Shown here: positions 49,385 to 62,545 of the stretch, piece by piece
Layout of the letters: each line of letters starts with the position of its first letter
How positions within the stretch are numbered: the stretch's first letter is position 1
Source: Tigriopus japonicus
Lineage: Eukaryota; Arthropoda; Copepoda; Harpacticoida; Harpacticidae
Reading direction: 5' to 3'
Length of the DNA stretch: 64,000 nt
Assembly (NCBI GenBank): GCA_010645155.1
Contig: CM021320.1
Coordinates: forward strand, 1,490,965-1,554,964
Notes under the pieces: model-generated
Databases searched by the model: none
What the model was told of the DNA's origin: nothing
The model's input: the letters and a program-made list of their open reading frames with translations, nothing else
Position numbers and translations under genes: made by a program

Positions 49385-50983
49385 TCATCTCCTCAAAGGT
49401 CTAATGCCCTTGGCTGTCATCCATTGAACAACTTGGTTCGGAATTTCTTCCAGGACTGCCTTTGCCAGTTCAGGTTGGTTCAGTATTCCGTCTTTGTTTA
49501 GGAACCTGCGGAATTCCACAAATTGTACAATATCCCTAAACACGGCCTGACCATTGTGTTCCAAGCGAACTTGATCGGCGTCCAGTTCTTTCATGGCTGA
49601 AAAATCTTCTTGGCCAACACCCGCGATGATAATGCTCAAAGGAAGATGTGAAGCGGCCACAATGGCCGCTTTGGTCTCGTTAAGATCAGTGACGATCCCA
49701 TCCGTTAAAATGAGAAGCACAAAATACTGACGTCCATCTTGGTAGGCTGCCGCAAACCGTGCAACGTGATTAATGACCGGTGCAAAATTGGTGGGACCAT
49801 AAAGCTCCACGTTTTGCAAACTTCTTGCATAAGCCTGTAGAATGCCACCAATGCCATCACAAAATGGATTGTCCGGGTTCAAGTTCAGGAAGAATTCGTG
49901 CGATATTTGCCCGTGAGGTGGAACCTTAGCCCCAAATCCCAATGCAGGATATTGACGGTCTTGATCGTAGTCTTGAATAACGTTGCCAATAGCTTGAATG
50001 GCCATTGTGTATTGGGTTTGACCTTGAGGGCTCATGTGGTGAAGTGATCGGGGGTCCTGAGGATTCCCATTGGATGCTGTGAAATCAATGGCCACCGAAA
50101 AATTCATGGCTGTCCCCCCTTGAATGTAGTCCAAGAAGGACACCACCGTCTCGATATGACATTTCTTTACTTTCAGAGTACCAGAGTTTTGGTACTTCTT
50201 CTTGCCCACTTTCTTCGGATCGATTAGTGGGATCTGGGTATTCTCAGCATTGGCATTAATGAGCTCGTTCAAAGTGAGTGTAGCGCTTCCAATCAATTCG
50301 TGTTTATCACTTCCGTCCCAATCAAAAACGTCCAACTTTATCGGACATGATTGCTCGCCCAGAAGGAGGTCTCGCACCGGAAGTTTGAATTCGGTCCAAG
50401 TTGGGTTTAAGTTGTTCTTAATCATCTCAGTTCGGTAGACGAGCATGTAATGCCCTTCGGAAACGAACTTTTTTATTTCAACGAATGGATCACTCTTCCC
50501 GAAAGTATCCTTTTTAGTCAGCTTCTGAGCGGCCAATTGAATATGAGCAATATCCTTATTGTACGAGTGCTCTTCACAAGTGATCGTGATTCGTCCATTT
50601 TTGGCCTTGGTTCCAGTCAGAGTTTCCGTGTGAACTCTTCCTGGAGCACTGGCAATTTTGGCCAATGGCAGTTCCAAGCTTCCTAAACCATCATGTTTTT
50701 TCAACTTCCTAGCTTTCCCATCGGAGTCAATGATGAGAAATCTAACGTTTTGGCGTGCCTCAAAATGGAAGTCAATCACAAATCGGGTTTGCCACTTGGG
50801 GTTAAGGGTATTTTCCAACACCTCGGTTCTTCCCAGTTCATCCCATTGGCCACTCGGTTGTTGAATAAACAAGACGCATTGGGGGTCAGATTTTGAGGTG
50901 AGATCTCTGTCTGCCAAATTCTCACAGGAAACGCCCACGGACAGTCTACTTGTAGGACCTCGAATGGTTTGGGAGGCCATCAT
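49385..50983 (-). CDS. Copine, single-exon gene
   Basis: One uninterrupted frame of 532 residues from ATG 50983 (MMASQTIRGP, preceded by TTACC). Two C2 domains lie at about 12-130 and 144-280; calcium-binding Asp residues are seen in DRDLTSKSDP, DSDGKARKLKKHD, KDTFGKSDP and DWDGSDKHE. A copine-type von Willebrand A domain spans about 290-510, with the metal site DFTASNGNP at 300-308 and LTDGIVTD later. The C-terminus VVQWMTAKGIRP is typical. Copines bind phospholipid membranes when calcium rises and recruit partners. The length equals the family norm. Vertebrate copine genes have many introns; this one has none, so it may be a retrocopy that kept an intact frame, or a lineage that lost introns. 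A TATA-like AAATAAAAGG lies about 45 bp upstream of the ATG. The frame extends further upstream only through a GTG. Confidence 0.97.
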   Translation of the reverse strand: MMASQTIRGPTSRLSVGVSCENLADRDLTSKSDPQCVLFIQQPSGQWDELGRTEVLENTLNPKWQTRFVIDFHFEARQNVRFLIIDSDGKARKLKKHDGLGSLELPLAKIASAPGRVHTETLTGTKAKNGRITITCEEHSYNKDIAHIQLAAQKLTKKDTFGKSDPFVEIKKFVSEGHYMLVYRTEMIKNNLNPTWTEFKLPVRDLLLGEQSCPIKLDVFDWDGSDKHELIGSATLTLNELINANAENTQIPLIDPKKVGKKKYQNSGTLKVKKCHIETVVSFLDYIQGGTAMNFSVAIDFTASNGNPQDPRSLHHMSPQGQTQYTMAIQAIGNVIQDYDQDRQYPALGFGAKVPPHGQISHEFFLNLNPDNPFCDGIGGILQAYARSLQNVELYGPTNFAPVINHVARFAAAYQDGRQYFVLLILTDGIVTDLNETKAAIVAASHLPLSIIIAGVGQEDFSAMKELDADQVRLEHNGQAVFRDIVQFVEFRRFLNKDGILNQPELAKAVLEEIPNQVVQWMTAKGIRPLRR

Positions 50984-51011
50984 GGTAATTGGTGATAGTC
51001 TCACCTGAATT

Positions 51012-51030
51012 GGGAGCCCTTTTATTTGCT
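51012..51030 (-). promoter_or_regulatory. TATA-like sequence upstream of the copine start
   Basis: AAATAAAAGGG on the minus strand about 40 to 50 bp before the ATG. If used, the 5' leader would be very short, so the match may be accidental. Confidence 0.25.
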
Positions 51031-54000
51031 GCGGGATGTCTGGACTCACAATGAAACTGATAAGATATATTGCAAAGGCATCTCCAGCCGATAAGAGATC
51101 CTATTACTCATACATTTGTGCTTATCGCTAATCCCAGAATGACGTGTCCTTTTGAGACAGATATCACAAGCAAGATGCAAACTACGGCTATTTCGCAACC
51201 CACCTAGTATGTACTGTATACATATTTTTAGAATGCCAGAGGAGAGGTATTTATCGCCAAAAATCGGCAAGCGGAGTGAGACGGGGGTTTCCCTGAGTTT
51301 GGTGACCCTGAGCAAAGTGATCTGATTCGGAAACACAAAGGCGGGGCAAACTATCTTGGAAGAGAGTGACTTCTTCCTTGCCAATGTTCATGGCTCGCGG
51401 AGGATCATAATTCTTTTCAGATTCGCTCTTTTTGCCCAGACATGCTGGAGGATATAGACGATCGTGTTGCCAAAAATGTCATGCTTACTTTCTCCTATGA
51501 ATACCTGATCACATCAACCAGAAGCTTCCTTAAACCTGATAGAGCAGTTTCCATTAACTCACTATCCTGGGGCCTTTCGCCAGCCGCAACTCTCAAGAGT
51601 AAAGAAAAATATAAGGGATCCTGAATGTTTTATGCTGAGTGTGGATCCATATCTTGGCTGGAAGCAATTGGCCTTGAAGGACATGATTAAGCAAAGACGG
51701 AAGACAAGTGCTGCGGCGTTGTCGTCTGCATGCAACTCAAAAGATTGGGTCTGACTGAGTCCTCTTCGCATTTCCCCCTCTATGTACTGTACGTGGAGAG
51801 CAGCAGCCAATCGAAAAAAGTGAAAGGAGAAAACAGGAAAGGACCCAAAGCCTCGGGGAAGGCTTCATCATTTCAATATTTGAACAATTTATTTGCTCTT
51901 CCACTAGAGGAAGATGCTTCAAGATTAGCTCTAAAGCACGGGTCCGTATCATTTTATTAGTGTATGGTTAGACACAGATCAACGGACAGGGAAAAAGTGT
52001 TTGATATGGACGGTATGTATGATGTAATTGGACCAAGGCCAATGTCGATTTGGACAGTTCTTTCCGACCTTTTTCGTAAGAAGTCAGCCTCATGGTCAGC
52101 CAACGTACCACGGTCTGTCAAGAACACTTTAAGGAAATGGGAAATATATCACGTCCTTCAATACTCCCCCGGAAGAATCACTGACGGAAATCCTTAATGA
52201 ATGCCTTTGGTGATGTTGGTCTTGGTGGGCAGCTCTGTTATTTCCTCATTTTCTTGCCTTGTTTTTTTTTCAACCTAAGCTGCTTTGGCCATTTAGAAGA
52301 TATTGAGCGGCAGGTTTGAGCACCATTGTTTGGATATGGATATAGCTAGCAAGGCCTTGAGAGACTCCGTGAAGAAGACATTGGAATTATTTATGAGAAT
52401 GATCCCTCGGATTGTGACGGGTCTCTGTCTTTCTCTCTCTGTCTTGGTCTCTCTTTCTCTCATCGTAGACAGCTTTTCTTGATATGAATAAAGCCCAATT
52501 GTCTATTCGTTGGACTGACATTGAGTGACCCGAAGACGCAAAATCAGATTTACTTATGTTTATATAAGGTTTGGGTGGCCATTCTGGTTCTAGATGAATG
52601 CTCAATACACAGGTTTACGACCATACGAGAGAACGTTATTCACATTCTTGTCGAGTCCATTTTATTGCAAATGTCTATTAGCCCCGCTTCACAGAGGCAC
52701 GAGAAAAGAATTAAAAAGATATAGTGAACTGGAATAAGGCTGAATTACGGTTTAAATAGGCCTAGCCGATACCCTCTTCTGTGCATATACAGTGTGTGTA
52801 CATATGTGTATGTATAAAAGAATTGGATCCATTCTCTTGGAAGCTCGTTCCGATCTCTCATCCGCTTGCTCGTGCATACAAATGTTCATAAAACAAGCTC
52901 ATTTCTTATACCTTGGGCCGATATAGCCAACCTACAGGTCTAGTATGCGAAAGCCATACACTAATATGGTTTACCTACCGCACCTTCATAGGCACGTTTG
53001 AGAGATGAAAGATATTGGATGGGATCCACGGTCCCTACATACTGTACGTACTACGCACTGGGTGCACGACTGTTGCCCCTTGTTGAGATATTGATGGGAC
53101 ACGCAGCAAAATCATCATAACTATCCCGCTTGGAATGGTTATTTCCTGTTTCACGCGTCAACGTGACCTCTCCCCGGCACTTTAGTGGAAGTGAATCCAT
53201 GACCATGTTGGAATAGAGGCCGCGCATGAATTGGGTTAGCATCCTCTATCTATGCGAGACGAAAAGAATGTTTGATGATCGCAGTGAAGAGGTTGAAGAT
53301 CTCAAAATGGAGTTTCTCTTTTGCTCGAATAGTGGGTCTACACTATCTTGCGGCTATCTATCAAGAAAATGGCTGTCGGGGGTATTGAACAACCTCTTTA
53401 AGTACCTGTCGTTTCAACTCGGTCATATAAGGATATTAATCACATTTGTAGCGTGAGGAAACAGTAAAATGATAGGTAACATGCAACCATGCCGCAATGC
53501 TAGTTCCGCCTTTAACCTAACCAGCCTCTTAGATGCCTTCAATGTCTACCGTATACCCACACACATTCCCGATCTTGATATATCCATTTGTTGTTGTGAG
53601 GCAGCTATTACGTTTTGGGGGGATAATGAAGTGAATACGAGGTTACTGACTTCCGAACACAATGTTGGGCCCATAAAAAGGTATGCAGACTGATCTATGT
53701 TTCATCTTCTTATGATGCCTCATAGTTGGTAGTCGTTTGTGGGTCGAATGGTTTGGATTGATTGATTTAGAAAGATATAGCTATAACATATGACCATGAA
53801 ATGATACCAAATCTCTGCAATACTTTACCAACAGATAGTTGTCAGCAGAGCGATAGTTGCTTCGTTTTCGTTAGTCACCTTTCCAAGATTAGGAAAGTTT
53901 CTTGCTCTTGATGAAATGGTTCCATGAAAGTAAAAGAAGCCATATCTAATCAAGATTGATCGAGAAAAATTGAGAAAGTAAGAGCTATTATTAGCATTGC

Positions 54001-55247
54001 TCAGACTTAGCCACGCCAAGACGACTAAGCACGTTGATTTTGATCCCTCTTTTATCCCTCTTAAGGGAAATTTCATGTTTATTTATTAAATGCGGGAGGA
54101 GAAGTCAGCATTCGTCAAGGTCAACTAGTCAACACTAGACTTCATTCTCAAAACTGAGGTGACGGTTCTCTCACGTCCATTCATAACTAGACACGTGTCT
54201 GTCCATTGGCCCTGCTTTTCACTCTATGAATTAGACAACCAAAGGACGGCCTTGGTCCGCTCGACCTCCGGACCGGTTAGAAGGCCGCCAAGTCTTGCTC
54301 GAGTCACCAGCAGGGAGATGAAAGACCATTGGGATCAAAAGACAAAAAGCGATGCCATTGTGAGGAGGCTAGAAATAGTTGGTAATACTACACGCCACAA
54401 CTGTCTAGACCCTATCCTTGACTGGAAGACAAACTTCCCAAGTTGTGAGGGTCTTGTAGAATGAATCGTACCCAGGAGGTCCATACGATCCAAAGGGGAT
54501 CCCCTCCTCTGAGACTAGTAGTATGTATTTGTGCGCTTGAAAAATAGTGAATATCCGACATCCCAGGTCCCAGATCGCTTACCAGATCATGCATACCCCA
54601 GTATTCGAGCGAGCCATTGGTGCATCCTGCAAGTACTATATTCCTATGTACATATACTAACGGTCGATCGCTAGTCTCAATTTCGGAAGCCTAACCTTTC
54701 ATGACGACCCGTCTAGATCTACGCTAAGGAGTCTACTTTACTGTATGGGCGTACATTAGTGTGGATGGAGTAGGCCAATGAATGGTGGTGAGTGTCATGG
54801 TTGGGAAAGAGACTCGTAGATCACGACTAGCTTTACTGCAATGTGATGTGGAAGTCTGTCATTGAATGATCTGGTCGATGTTTCCACGATTTACATAATG
54901 CATTTCCAACCGCATTACTCGATCCCTTTCCGGAGAGTATTTCGAACTCGTTGTTTTTTTGAGGGTGAATCGCGCTGGCAAATTTTCCTCCTAGCCTTAA
55001 GCCTTGCCGCAAACTATGCGTTCGTACCTAGAACAATTGTAAGTCTTGGTTTCATTTTTTTCAGGTAAGCAAACAATCCTTTGTTTTTGGCCGCTGCCAT
55101 TGGAGGCCCCTCTCGGCTCAAGTACATACGAATATGCGAAAGTGTGGAGGATGCCATTGTCTTCTCTGCCCCTGATCTGTAGCACAAAGCACTGAATTTC
55201 TGGAGTGGGAGGCAAACGATGAGAAGTAATATTTCCATTAGGATTAA

Positions 55248-55520
55248 TTCAATTGCGCTCTTCTGCAAATGAGACTTTGGGTGTATTAAGCAGACTACTT
55301 AGTTCAATTTTCAGCTCAATCGAATGGCGGTGTGAAAAGTTATGCCTTCTCAAATTTATGTACTGAGGACACCATAGAATGAGTGTGCTCCCCTGTTTGT
55401 GGTAAAACAGTTACCAGAAAAAGGCTAGTTCATTCAATCTCAGGGGGATGTACACTGAGCTTTGGGAGAGCATAACTTTTGGCTCAAACCTCAGATTGAG
55501 TTGAAAATTGAAATACGTAT
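55248..55520. repeat. Dispersed foldback repeat related to the OS-9 intron repeat
   Basis: The left part (GCAAATGAGACTTTGG, AGCAGACTACTTAG, AGCTCAATCGAATGG) aligns with 12368-12450. TTCAATTTTCAGCTCAATC near 55304 pairs with GATTGAGTTGAAAATTGAA near 55492, forming the inverted ends of a possible hairpin about 200 bp wide. Confidence 0.55.
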
Positions 55521-58500
55521 TTAAGTCAACATAGGCAAGGGCTCCTTGGTTTAAGAAAGTAATTGATTTTTTCCACTTGGAAATCGTTAATCTTTTCGTT
55601 AGCCTCTCAGTCCAGAGAAATTCAGTGGTTCTTGTCTGTGGATTTTGAGACTTAGGTGAATTTTGAAAACCGCCCGTCCAAGCATGAAGGTCTCAATTCT
55701 TTTGGTCCAAGATGGCAATATCTTATAATCTCAGTTGAGAGGTCGTTCCTGCATTGATGCAGCGATTCTAATTGGAATCATTGCCATGGTTATTTAGTAG
55801 ATGGTAGTAGCAGTAAGACCTTCCATTGGCTGTTTCTAGTAGTGGTTGTACGGTAGAATGACATGTCCATTGTCAACAAGCTATTGTTATCAAGTGGCAC
55901 TCCAAAACATGCTGTGTTAGAGCGAAGCACTTGGAAAAGGAGGATGTTCTCGGATGTTCCAGGAGGTTTATTTGCTTGTCAAGCTTTCTCATTCCTTTTT
56001 CCAACACGACGAGTGGACTAGCCAGGTGAATGGAAATTGATCAAGGTCGATTATCCATCGGAGCGACCAAGTAAAAAAGTAGCAACTAAAATCAGGCCTT
56101 TTAAATTTAGTTCGTCGCTCGTTGGCATTATTTGTTGTCAATTCGTCTAATCCCGAACCTTCTTCTCCTTCTTTTTCCTTGTGAAGGCCGTCCTTTGATG
56201 GAGGGCAAAAAGTGTCCCTTTGTGCATGCCATTTAGGCAAAAGAGCTGACTATTGTTGTTGCCTCTTAAGGGATCAATTGGGATGAAAGTGGAACAAAGA
56301 GATTGGATTTGAGGATTCAACATTTGCGCAAGGGGCCCCTTCGGTCTCTCATTGCTTGCCAAAGGAATCGAGGTCAGAGCCAGATGTGTGTGTGCAAATC
56401 TCGGTGGATTCATCCAACCAAATGTGTTTTCATGAGGACCAGTAATCGAGAATCTAGAATCTGTTGTCCTTGTGGCATGTCATCAAAACACATTTGTTTA
56501 CACAAAAAATTGGGCCAATTTATCATGACATGCAGTTTTCGAGTGCCCATGATGGCAACATTAGGAAGTTTGCTTTGACACAACATGTAATATCCATGTT
56601 TTCTGTGTTCAATAACTAAGTTGCGAATCATTCTCAAATATTTTCGCAGGACGTAGAAAGAAGCAAAAAGACATTCAGGTTGCTCTTAATCTTGTTCTTA
56701 GCAGTCATGTGAAAACCCCAGTTTTGCTTCATGAGCTTTAAAGCTCTCAGAGAAGAATGATATACCGATCATGTCCGTAAACGAAACCTCTTGAAGGCGT
56801 GCTCGGCAAAAAAGTGACGGTGAAACATTCACACTTACTTTCTTTCCTAGCCCACTCCTTGCAATCTCAAGTCAAATGGACAGATAGAAGTACGAGAAAA
56901 GAAAGGATTGCAAAAGCCAGAACGAGAATCCTCCTCGACGAACAAAGGACCAAGCTAGGTTCCACTTCAAATGAAGGTCACCTCATTCGTGTCCAGTTCT
57001 TAAACGTACACACGGGTTCGGTAGCAGGTTTCGAGGGCTCTTTCGTTCTTCTTTCGTCCATCTTGGTTAGTTCGACTTCGTCTTCGTTCGTCTTAGGGTT
57101 GTGCCTATATGTTCCAACCAAGAGGCCTGGGATCCCCCTTTGGTCAGTGGTCCAAGTGCTTGGGTTGTGTGGGAAGGCTATATTGGCTAATTTTTGCTGA
57201 GGTCTTAAAGCCGCTTGATTGGTCAAACGAGATTGGCCGGCCTCGGTAGCCCGAGAATTTCATTTGTAATCAAAGAGCTCAAAGGTCGTTGGAAGAAGAG
57301 GCGTACCTCTTTTTATTGCACAGTTGAAGGAAAGATCAAATAAGGCCCAAAGACCTTGAAAAGGACCCCTCGAAAGTGAAATCGAGGTGAAGTATGATTA
57401 AGAACCCCTTCAACTTGGAACTCAATAGTGTGTTTTGTTGCGAAGGGAATAGGCTAATACCAAACAAGGCCATAACTGATTGAGAACTTGAAAACTTGAC
57501 GCTTCTACACTAGTACTGTATACGTATTAACACGAATTCGTGGCTGATTTTTCTTTTCTGTGCCGAATGCCTTTTTGTGATTCTAAAGAGCAACTGTCGC
57601 TTTCACTCATCAGTGTCATTTTGGTTTGTCATAGACGTCTCAAGTCAAAAAGGAGAGTCTCGGAAAAAGGGTCGATTCGTCGCTCGTTCCAAATATCAAA
57701 GCTGGGAATATCATTGAGCAATCAAGTCACATCGGCGGCACCAGTCTCGAAACCGGCAGAAAACGAAGACGAAGTTGAAGGCGACGAAGAAGTCACTCGT
57801 GTGAAGCTCAGCCTTGAGGTGACTTCCTCCCACCATCATTTGAGTCGTGTAGAACGTAAAGAGGTCCACATTCGAGTTCGGGCACCATGGCAAAAGGCAA
57901 TGCCTAAGGACGGCATAGCCACACTGGAAGATGTAGTTTAGGGAATGTTATCAGTGAGTCACTAGGTCGCTCGTGGGGAGTGAGATCCTTTACTTGAAGG
58001 CCAAGAAGAGAGTGAGTTAGGCTGTTGTAGGTCGAAGGGAACAAACTTCTGAAGGAGAGGAACACACATACTGGACGTGGTAAAGCGTGATATAAGCCTC
58101 CACTAGCGGCCACCCGTCGTTCCACATGTCGCCGTCATGGCCAAACATGATGATGATGATGTTGTTGATGACGATGATGCTGGTATGGATCATGGGAAAA
58201 GTGCTCGTTGGCTGTGTTACCTTGTCCGTCCCTGTCTGGAAAAGGGACGATTCGTCGTTGGTTGAGAGGGTATGGGGTTACTTGCTGTCCGTATCGAAAT
58301 GAGATCCCGGTTGAGAAGTAGTCGGCAGAGCAGAGGAAGCGTAAAACTTTTTCCTCGCTCAAGGGAATCAAGTTCGTTGGGATTTTTTTTGCCGTCTTGT
58401 CTACTTACGCTTCTAAGTTGAGGACCACACCAATGTCTTCATGAGTCCAGGAGGAAGAGATCCCCGCGTCTCATTGGACATCATTTGGCAAGGCACTGCC

Positions 58501-60135
58501 TAAAATGGAATTTCTGATTGCCCAAATCGACTCAATGTGGTTGATCGAATTAAGAGCTTCTGATCTGTGGGATGACTCGCTTGGTCTCAACCTCCTCTTT
58601 TTCGAATCGTCCAGAGATAACGAGCGGTTTTGAGTGGCCTTTGCCATTCTTTTCATTTCAGTTCATGTGAAACCCAAATTTTGAGAGCAAGTGTCAAATT
58701 GGTTAAGACTTTTCTTTCGCTCCCGTGCGCTTTTTTGGCAATGGAGGTGAGAAAAAGAGAATGCGGATTCTTAACAGGCCTTAAAGATTTGAAAGTCGTT
58801 GGCAAATAGAGCGAGGTTGCTTTTTCCAACATCATTGGCATCACTTATGTTCCAAGTGAGAGCTTACATCCAACTAGAAACTACGCACGCCAACGAAGGA
58901 AAATATCTTAGGACCATAGAGCTGCATCGATTCCGTCAGCTGGTGTTGTGATGACTATCATCCTCATCCTCATCTTCGTTGTCGTCAGATCATTGCAAGA
59001 AAATGCTCGTGCCTTGTCGACTTCTAATGAGCTCCAAGCCTAGAGGAACAAAGATGGATTGGATGTTTTTCCCCTCGGATCAGGCCCTTCTGTGGGCATT
59101 TGTAGAATGTCAATCATGACGAATAGTAGCACGCTCCGTTGTGATGCCCCACAGGAAAATTCCCTATTTCGGGAAGTTTGACGATTGGACCTAAAATCTA
59201 CTCCAAGTCAGTTGATCCAACACTATGAGCTATGTGCATGGTTCCTATCAATATGGGAAAGAAATGAGCATCTTCTTGAATGAACGGTTGTTCGGCTATA
59301 TGGGCCCAACTAAAAAAATTGACGATAAACGTGAAATGGGACAGAAATTCGAACTCTCACAAAATTGAGTTAAAACTTAAGGTAAACTCTTCGTCAACCA
59401 TTTTGGCTTTTTCACTCTTTCGTGAGTGTGCCGTTTCAAGCTCCTTTGGAGTGTCTTCTAAGTTCTCGAAAAATCCATATAAATCTAATTTAGTTGGAAG
59501 AGGTGCCAAAGCGGAAATTGCTTCTCCATTGATCTTGCTTTTGCGGATAGGGAGCTCCGCAACTTCAAGGCAGAAAGTTCGTGATTGGAGACTTCATTGC
59601 AAAAGGCCAAGGAAAACAAGGCTATTCCATAAACAAAACCTGTCAACACTTGTGCACCAATCGAATACCATGCACTTTCGCGTATGTTTTTCTTGCACCG
59701 TGTTGTTTTCCAAACGGCATTGAACTTGATCTTTGGACTCGAAATACCAATCTTCTTTCAATTTGGAATAGCAGAACAGAGTAATATTGGCCGGTCCAAA
59801 AAATGCATGAGCGGGTCTATGAGTACTAGATTAATGAAACAAATGGTACACACAAATTCCTTGTGCATTGATCCATGATCTGTCCTACGATGAGCTCATT
59901 AAATCAACGGCCTTGAAAGTTGCATTTTAATGCATTCATTGATCCAAATTCACTTTGGAGTGAGTTATCTTGTTGGAACAACCAATCGTTGCATGTTCCT
60001 CGTTTCAAGTTTTGAACGGCATAAACAAAATTGAAAAAGTTCCTTTATGAGGTTCAAACTTGTTGGCTACTTGTACTTACGACAGAAAACCTTTTTGTTT
60101 TATGCCTTTTGGGTTATTTTGACATTTTTTGGTTA

Positions 60136-60306
60136 CAAGGTTGTTTTAAATTAGTCCCTAAAATTTTAACTGCAAATTGTGACAAAAGGAGACAATGAAG
60201 GTCAAAATAACTTTGAAAGTAAAGGTTTTTCAATCATTTGTGATGTAAACCTTTCATCACAAATGATTCTTGATTTGGTATGGGACTCTAATTCGTGACA
60301 ACCCTG
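60136..60306. mobile_element. TA-flanked MITE, Tc1/mariner-type
   Basis: A 171-bp element starting CAAGGTTGT and ending ACAACCCTG, directly flanked by TA on both sides (60134-60135 and 60307-60308). The ends are imperfect inverted repeats of about 24 bp that share AATTAG and GTCCC. A 13-bp perfect stem (60233-60245 with 60255-60267, ATCATTTGTGATG) lies in the right half. TA target duplication is typical of Tc1/mariner MITEs. Confidence 0.7.
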
Positions 60307-62361
60307 TATACTGTCTATTTTCTTGAATTTTAAGGTATTACGAAAAAATTGATTGGAAATCTTGCATTGTAAGGCAACATGTTTTTCAAAACTAACCCAT
60401 TTTCAAAAATATAAATTGAATGTCATTGAATTGTATGAATATATCGGGTCTTCGGCACCATTGTCAATATCACGAAAGGCAGATCCTCATGATAAAGGGA
60501 ATTGACACGTTGTAACTGTTTTGCAGTTAAGCCTAGTGTACTCTCTCAAAAGATGCTAACTTACTTAAAACACGAAACTTTTCCTGTACATATTCCCACA
60601 AAAAGCTCCACAGAGAGAGAAAGACGATGGGACGAACGCGAAGCTACCTACGGATGCACTCTAGGTTCGTTTTTTTTCTTTCATTCTGGCTTTACTGTCT
60701 TCCTTCTTCCCAAGTCCCCAAAGATTGGGCCCGAACGCAACCATTTCCATCTTTCGAGGCTCACTTTTTGCCCTAGAGGTGAAAAAAATTCTGTAAACAG
60801 ATAGAAATACCAACCATGGAAACTGAGAGAGGCTTCAACCAGATTATTGATGGTAGGATTTACTGGATCAACCTGAGCGTCTATCCACAACCAGAAAACA
60901 GGCCTCGTGCTTCTATTTTTGGCCCAACCTGCATCCTCAGTTTGATGGAGAAATCTTATTTTTGAAATTGGCGTCAAGTCTACCTCAAACCATTCTCACT
61001 TTGCCTAAGGCCACCCGAGTGGAATCTCGGTCTAATTTAGTTTCCTCTCCGGACCCAATAGTGACGTTGATCTTGAGCATCACTTCTAATTAAAGTCAAG
61101 GAGAGTGCTGTTCTGGGAATTCTCAAAACGTGTTCTACCGCCTTAGGTGGGCCATTCCACCATTACGTTTGCCCCAGATGAAGGGCGTGGTGTTGCAATT
61201 AATAAATCCGTCAATCTACCATTTCTGAGGTTGGGCCTTTGTTTCACGTTCTTCCCTTTAACGTACCTTCTTGGCTTTCACTGTTTCGGAGAGCAATACC
61301 CAAAGTATTTGGCTTCACTTGCTTGGCCTAAATCCGAGTTAGGAACGTCAATTTTGCCTCTGTCATGGCAGGTCTTGGATGGGTAGGGGCAAGTGCGGAT
61401 AAAGTTGCGATGTGCGACCCTCTCCCTGGTTTAGTTCAGCTTTGGTTGCTCCGTCTTCCTGAAGATGTGACCAAGACACAAACTAAGTGCGAAGTAGGTC
61501 AAAGGAGCCAGCACAACAACAAGCGTGGATAAAGCCCACATGAGGAGGTTCTGGGGTGGAGAAGTTCAAAACTTTTCCCGAACTCCGTCTTAGGGTCCGA
61601 AGACATGGATTACAATTTTGTAAAGGACCTCTAATCCTCACGAGGATGACGGATTAGTTGTCACAGTTCATTGCAGTGTACGAGCGACATTGTCATGGTA
61701 TTTAAGCTCTCTTCAATCCGGTCTGGCCTCCGATTCCAAGGACAGAATTCACTCTTCTCTTAAACTCAATCTTCAGCTCCAACTAGGCAGTATCTAGTGC
61801 AGCTTGGTTCAATTGAATATAGGCTAGATTTGTGGGCTGTGGCTCAAAAAGTTGCACACACTTCTTGAGAGACGATAGAAAGACAAAGAAATAAAGGCAC
61901 CTCGTAAACGAAGGTCTTTTCTATGGTCTTGACTGATTCACTTTGGCTTTCACATCAATTTGAAAGACCGGATGTAAAGCTCGCACATGCACAGTTTTGA
62001 ATACATTGCAATGACAAGTTCATTCATAGAAATGTTTGCCATCAAATTGTTCATCCTTGAGTGTTTTTTATGCTCTCGAATTGACAGGATTTTAAGTGCA
62101 ACCTCTGAGCTTAATGACACAATTTATGTTCTTACGTGCCCAGTATATATATTGAGAGGTTCAAAAATAGGTCATACTTTCGTGTCAGGGTGCAATTTTC
62201 GGAGCTGTATTAGTACGGCGACCTCCCAATCAGAGGACTAACAGAGAAATGCCTCTCCAGTGTAGTCAGTGGCAATTAGTTTTGAACACTCTTCATCAAT
62301 ACGGCAGCAAGTGTGCCAAGTGACTTGATTTGTCATGCATTGCTCTTGTTTGAGCAAATCA

Positions 62362-62545
62362 GTTTTATTATTATTTTTTTGCGGATTTTTTACTACCGCT
62401 ACAAGGAATGCGATTCCCTGTAAATTGAAGGATTTCTCCCGACAGCTTCAATTCGATCCCCAACAGGATTTGAACCTACGCCGTCTGGGGAAGCACTTAC
62501 ACTCGGCTCTTATAGGAACGCATTAGTACGCGCGGCCACTCTGGC
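62362..62545 (-). repeat. tRNA-derived SINE candidate
   Basis: Read on the minus strand, GAGTGGCCGCGCGTACTAA resembles a tRNA A box and GTAGGTTCAAATCC is a good B box, about 60 to 70 bp apart as in a Ser/Leu-type tRNA with a long variable arm. The two would-be acceptor strands do not pair, so this is no functional tRNA gene. An unrelated body and an A-rich, AATAATAATAA tail follow, as in arthropod SINEs. Confidence 0.5.

Noticed and set aside
62440..62530. Functional tRNA gene on the minus strand
   Set aside because: B box is good, but acceptor-stem strands do not pair and the anticodon arm is irregular; a SINE or tRNA pseudogene is more likely.
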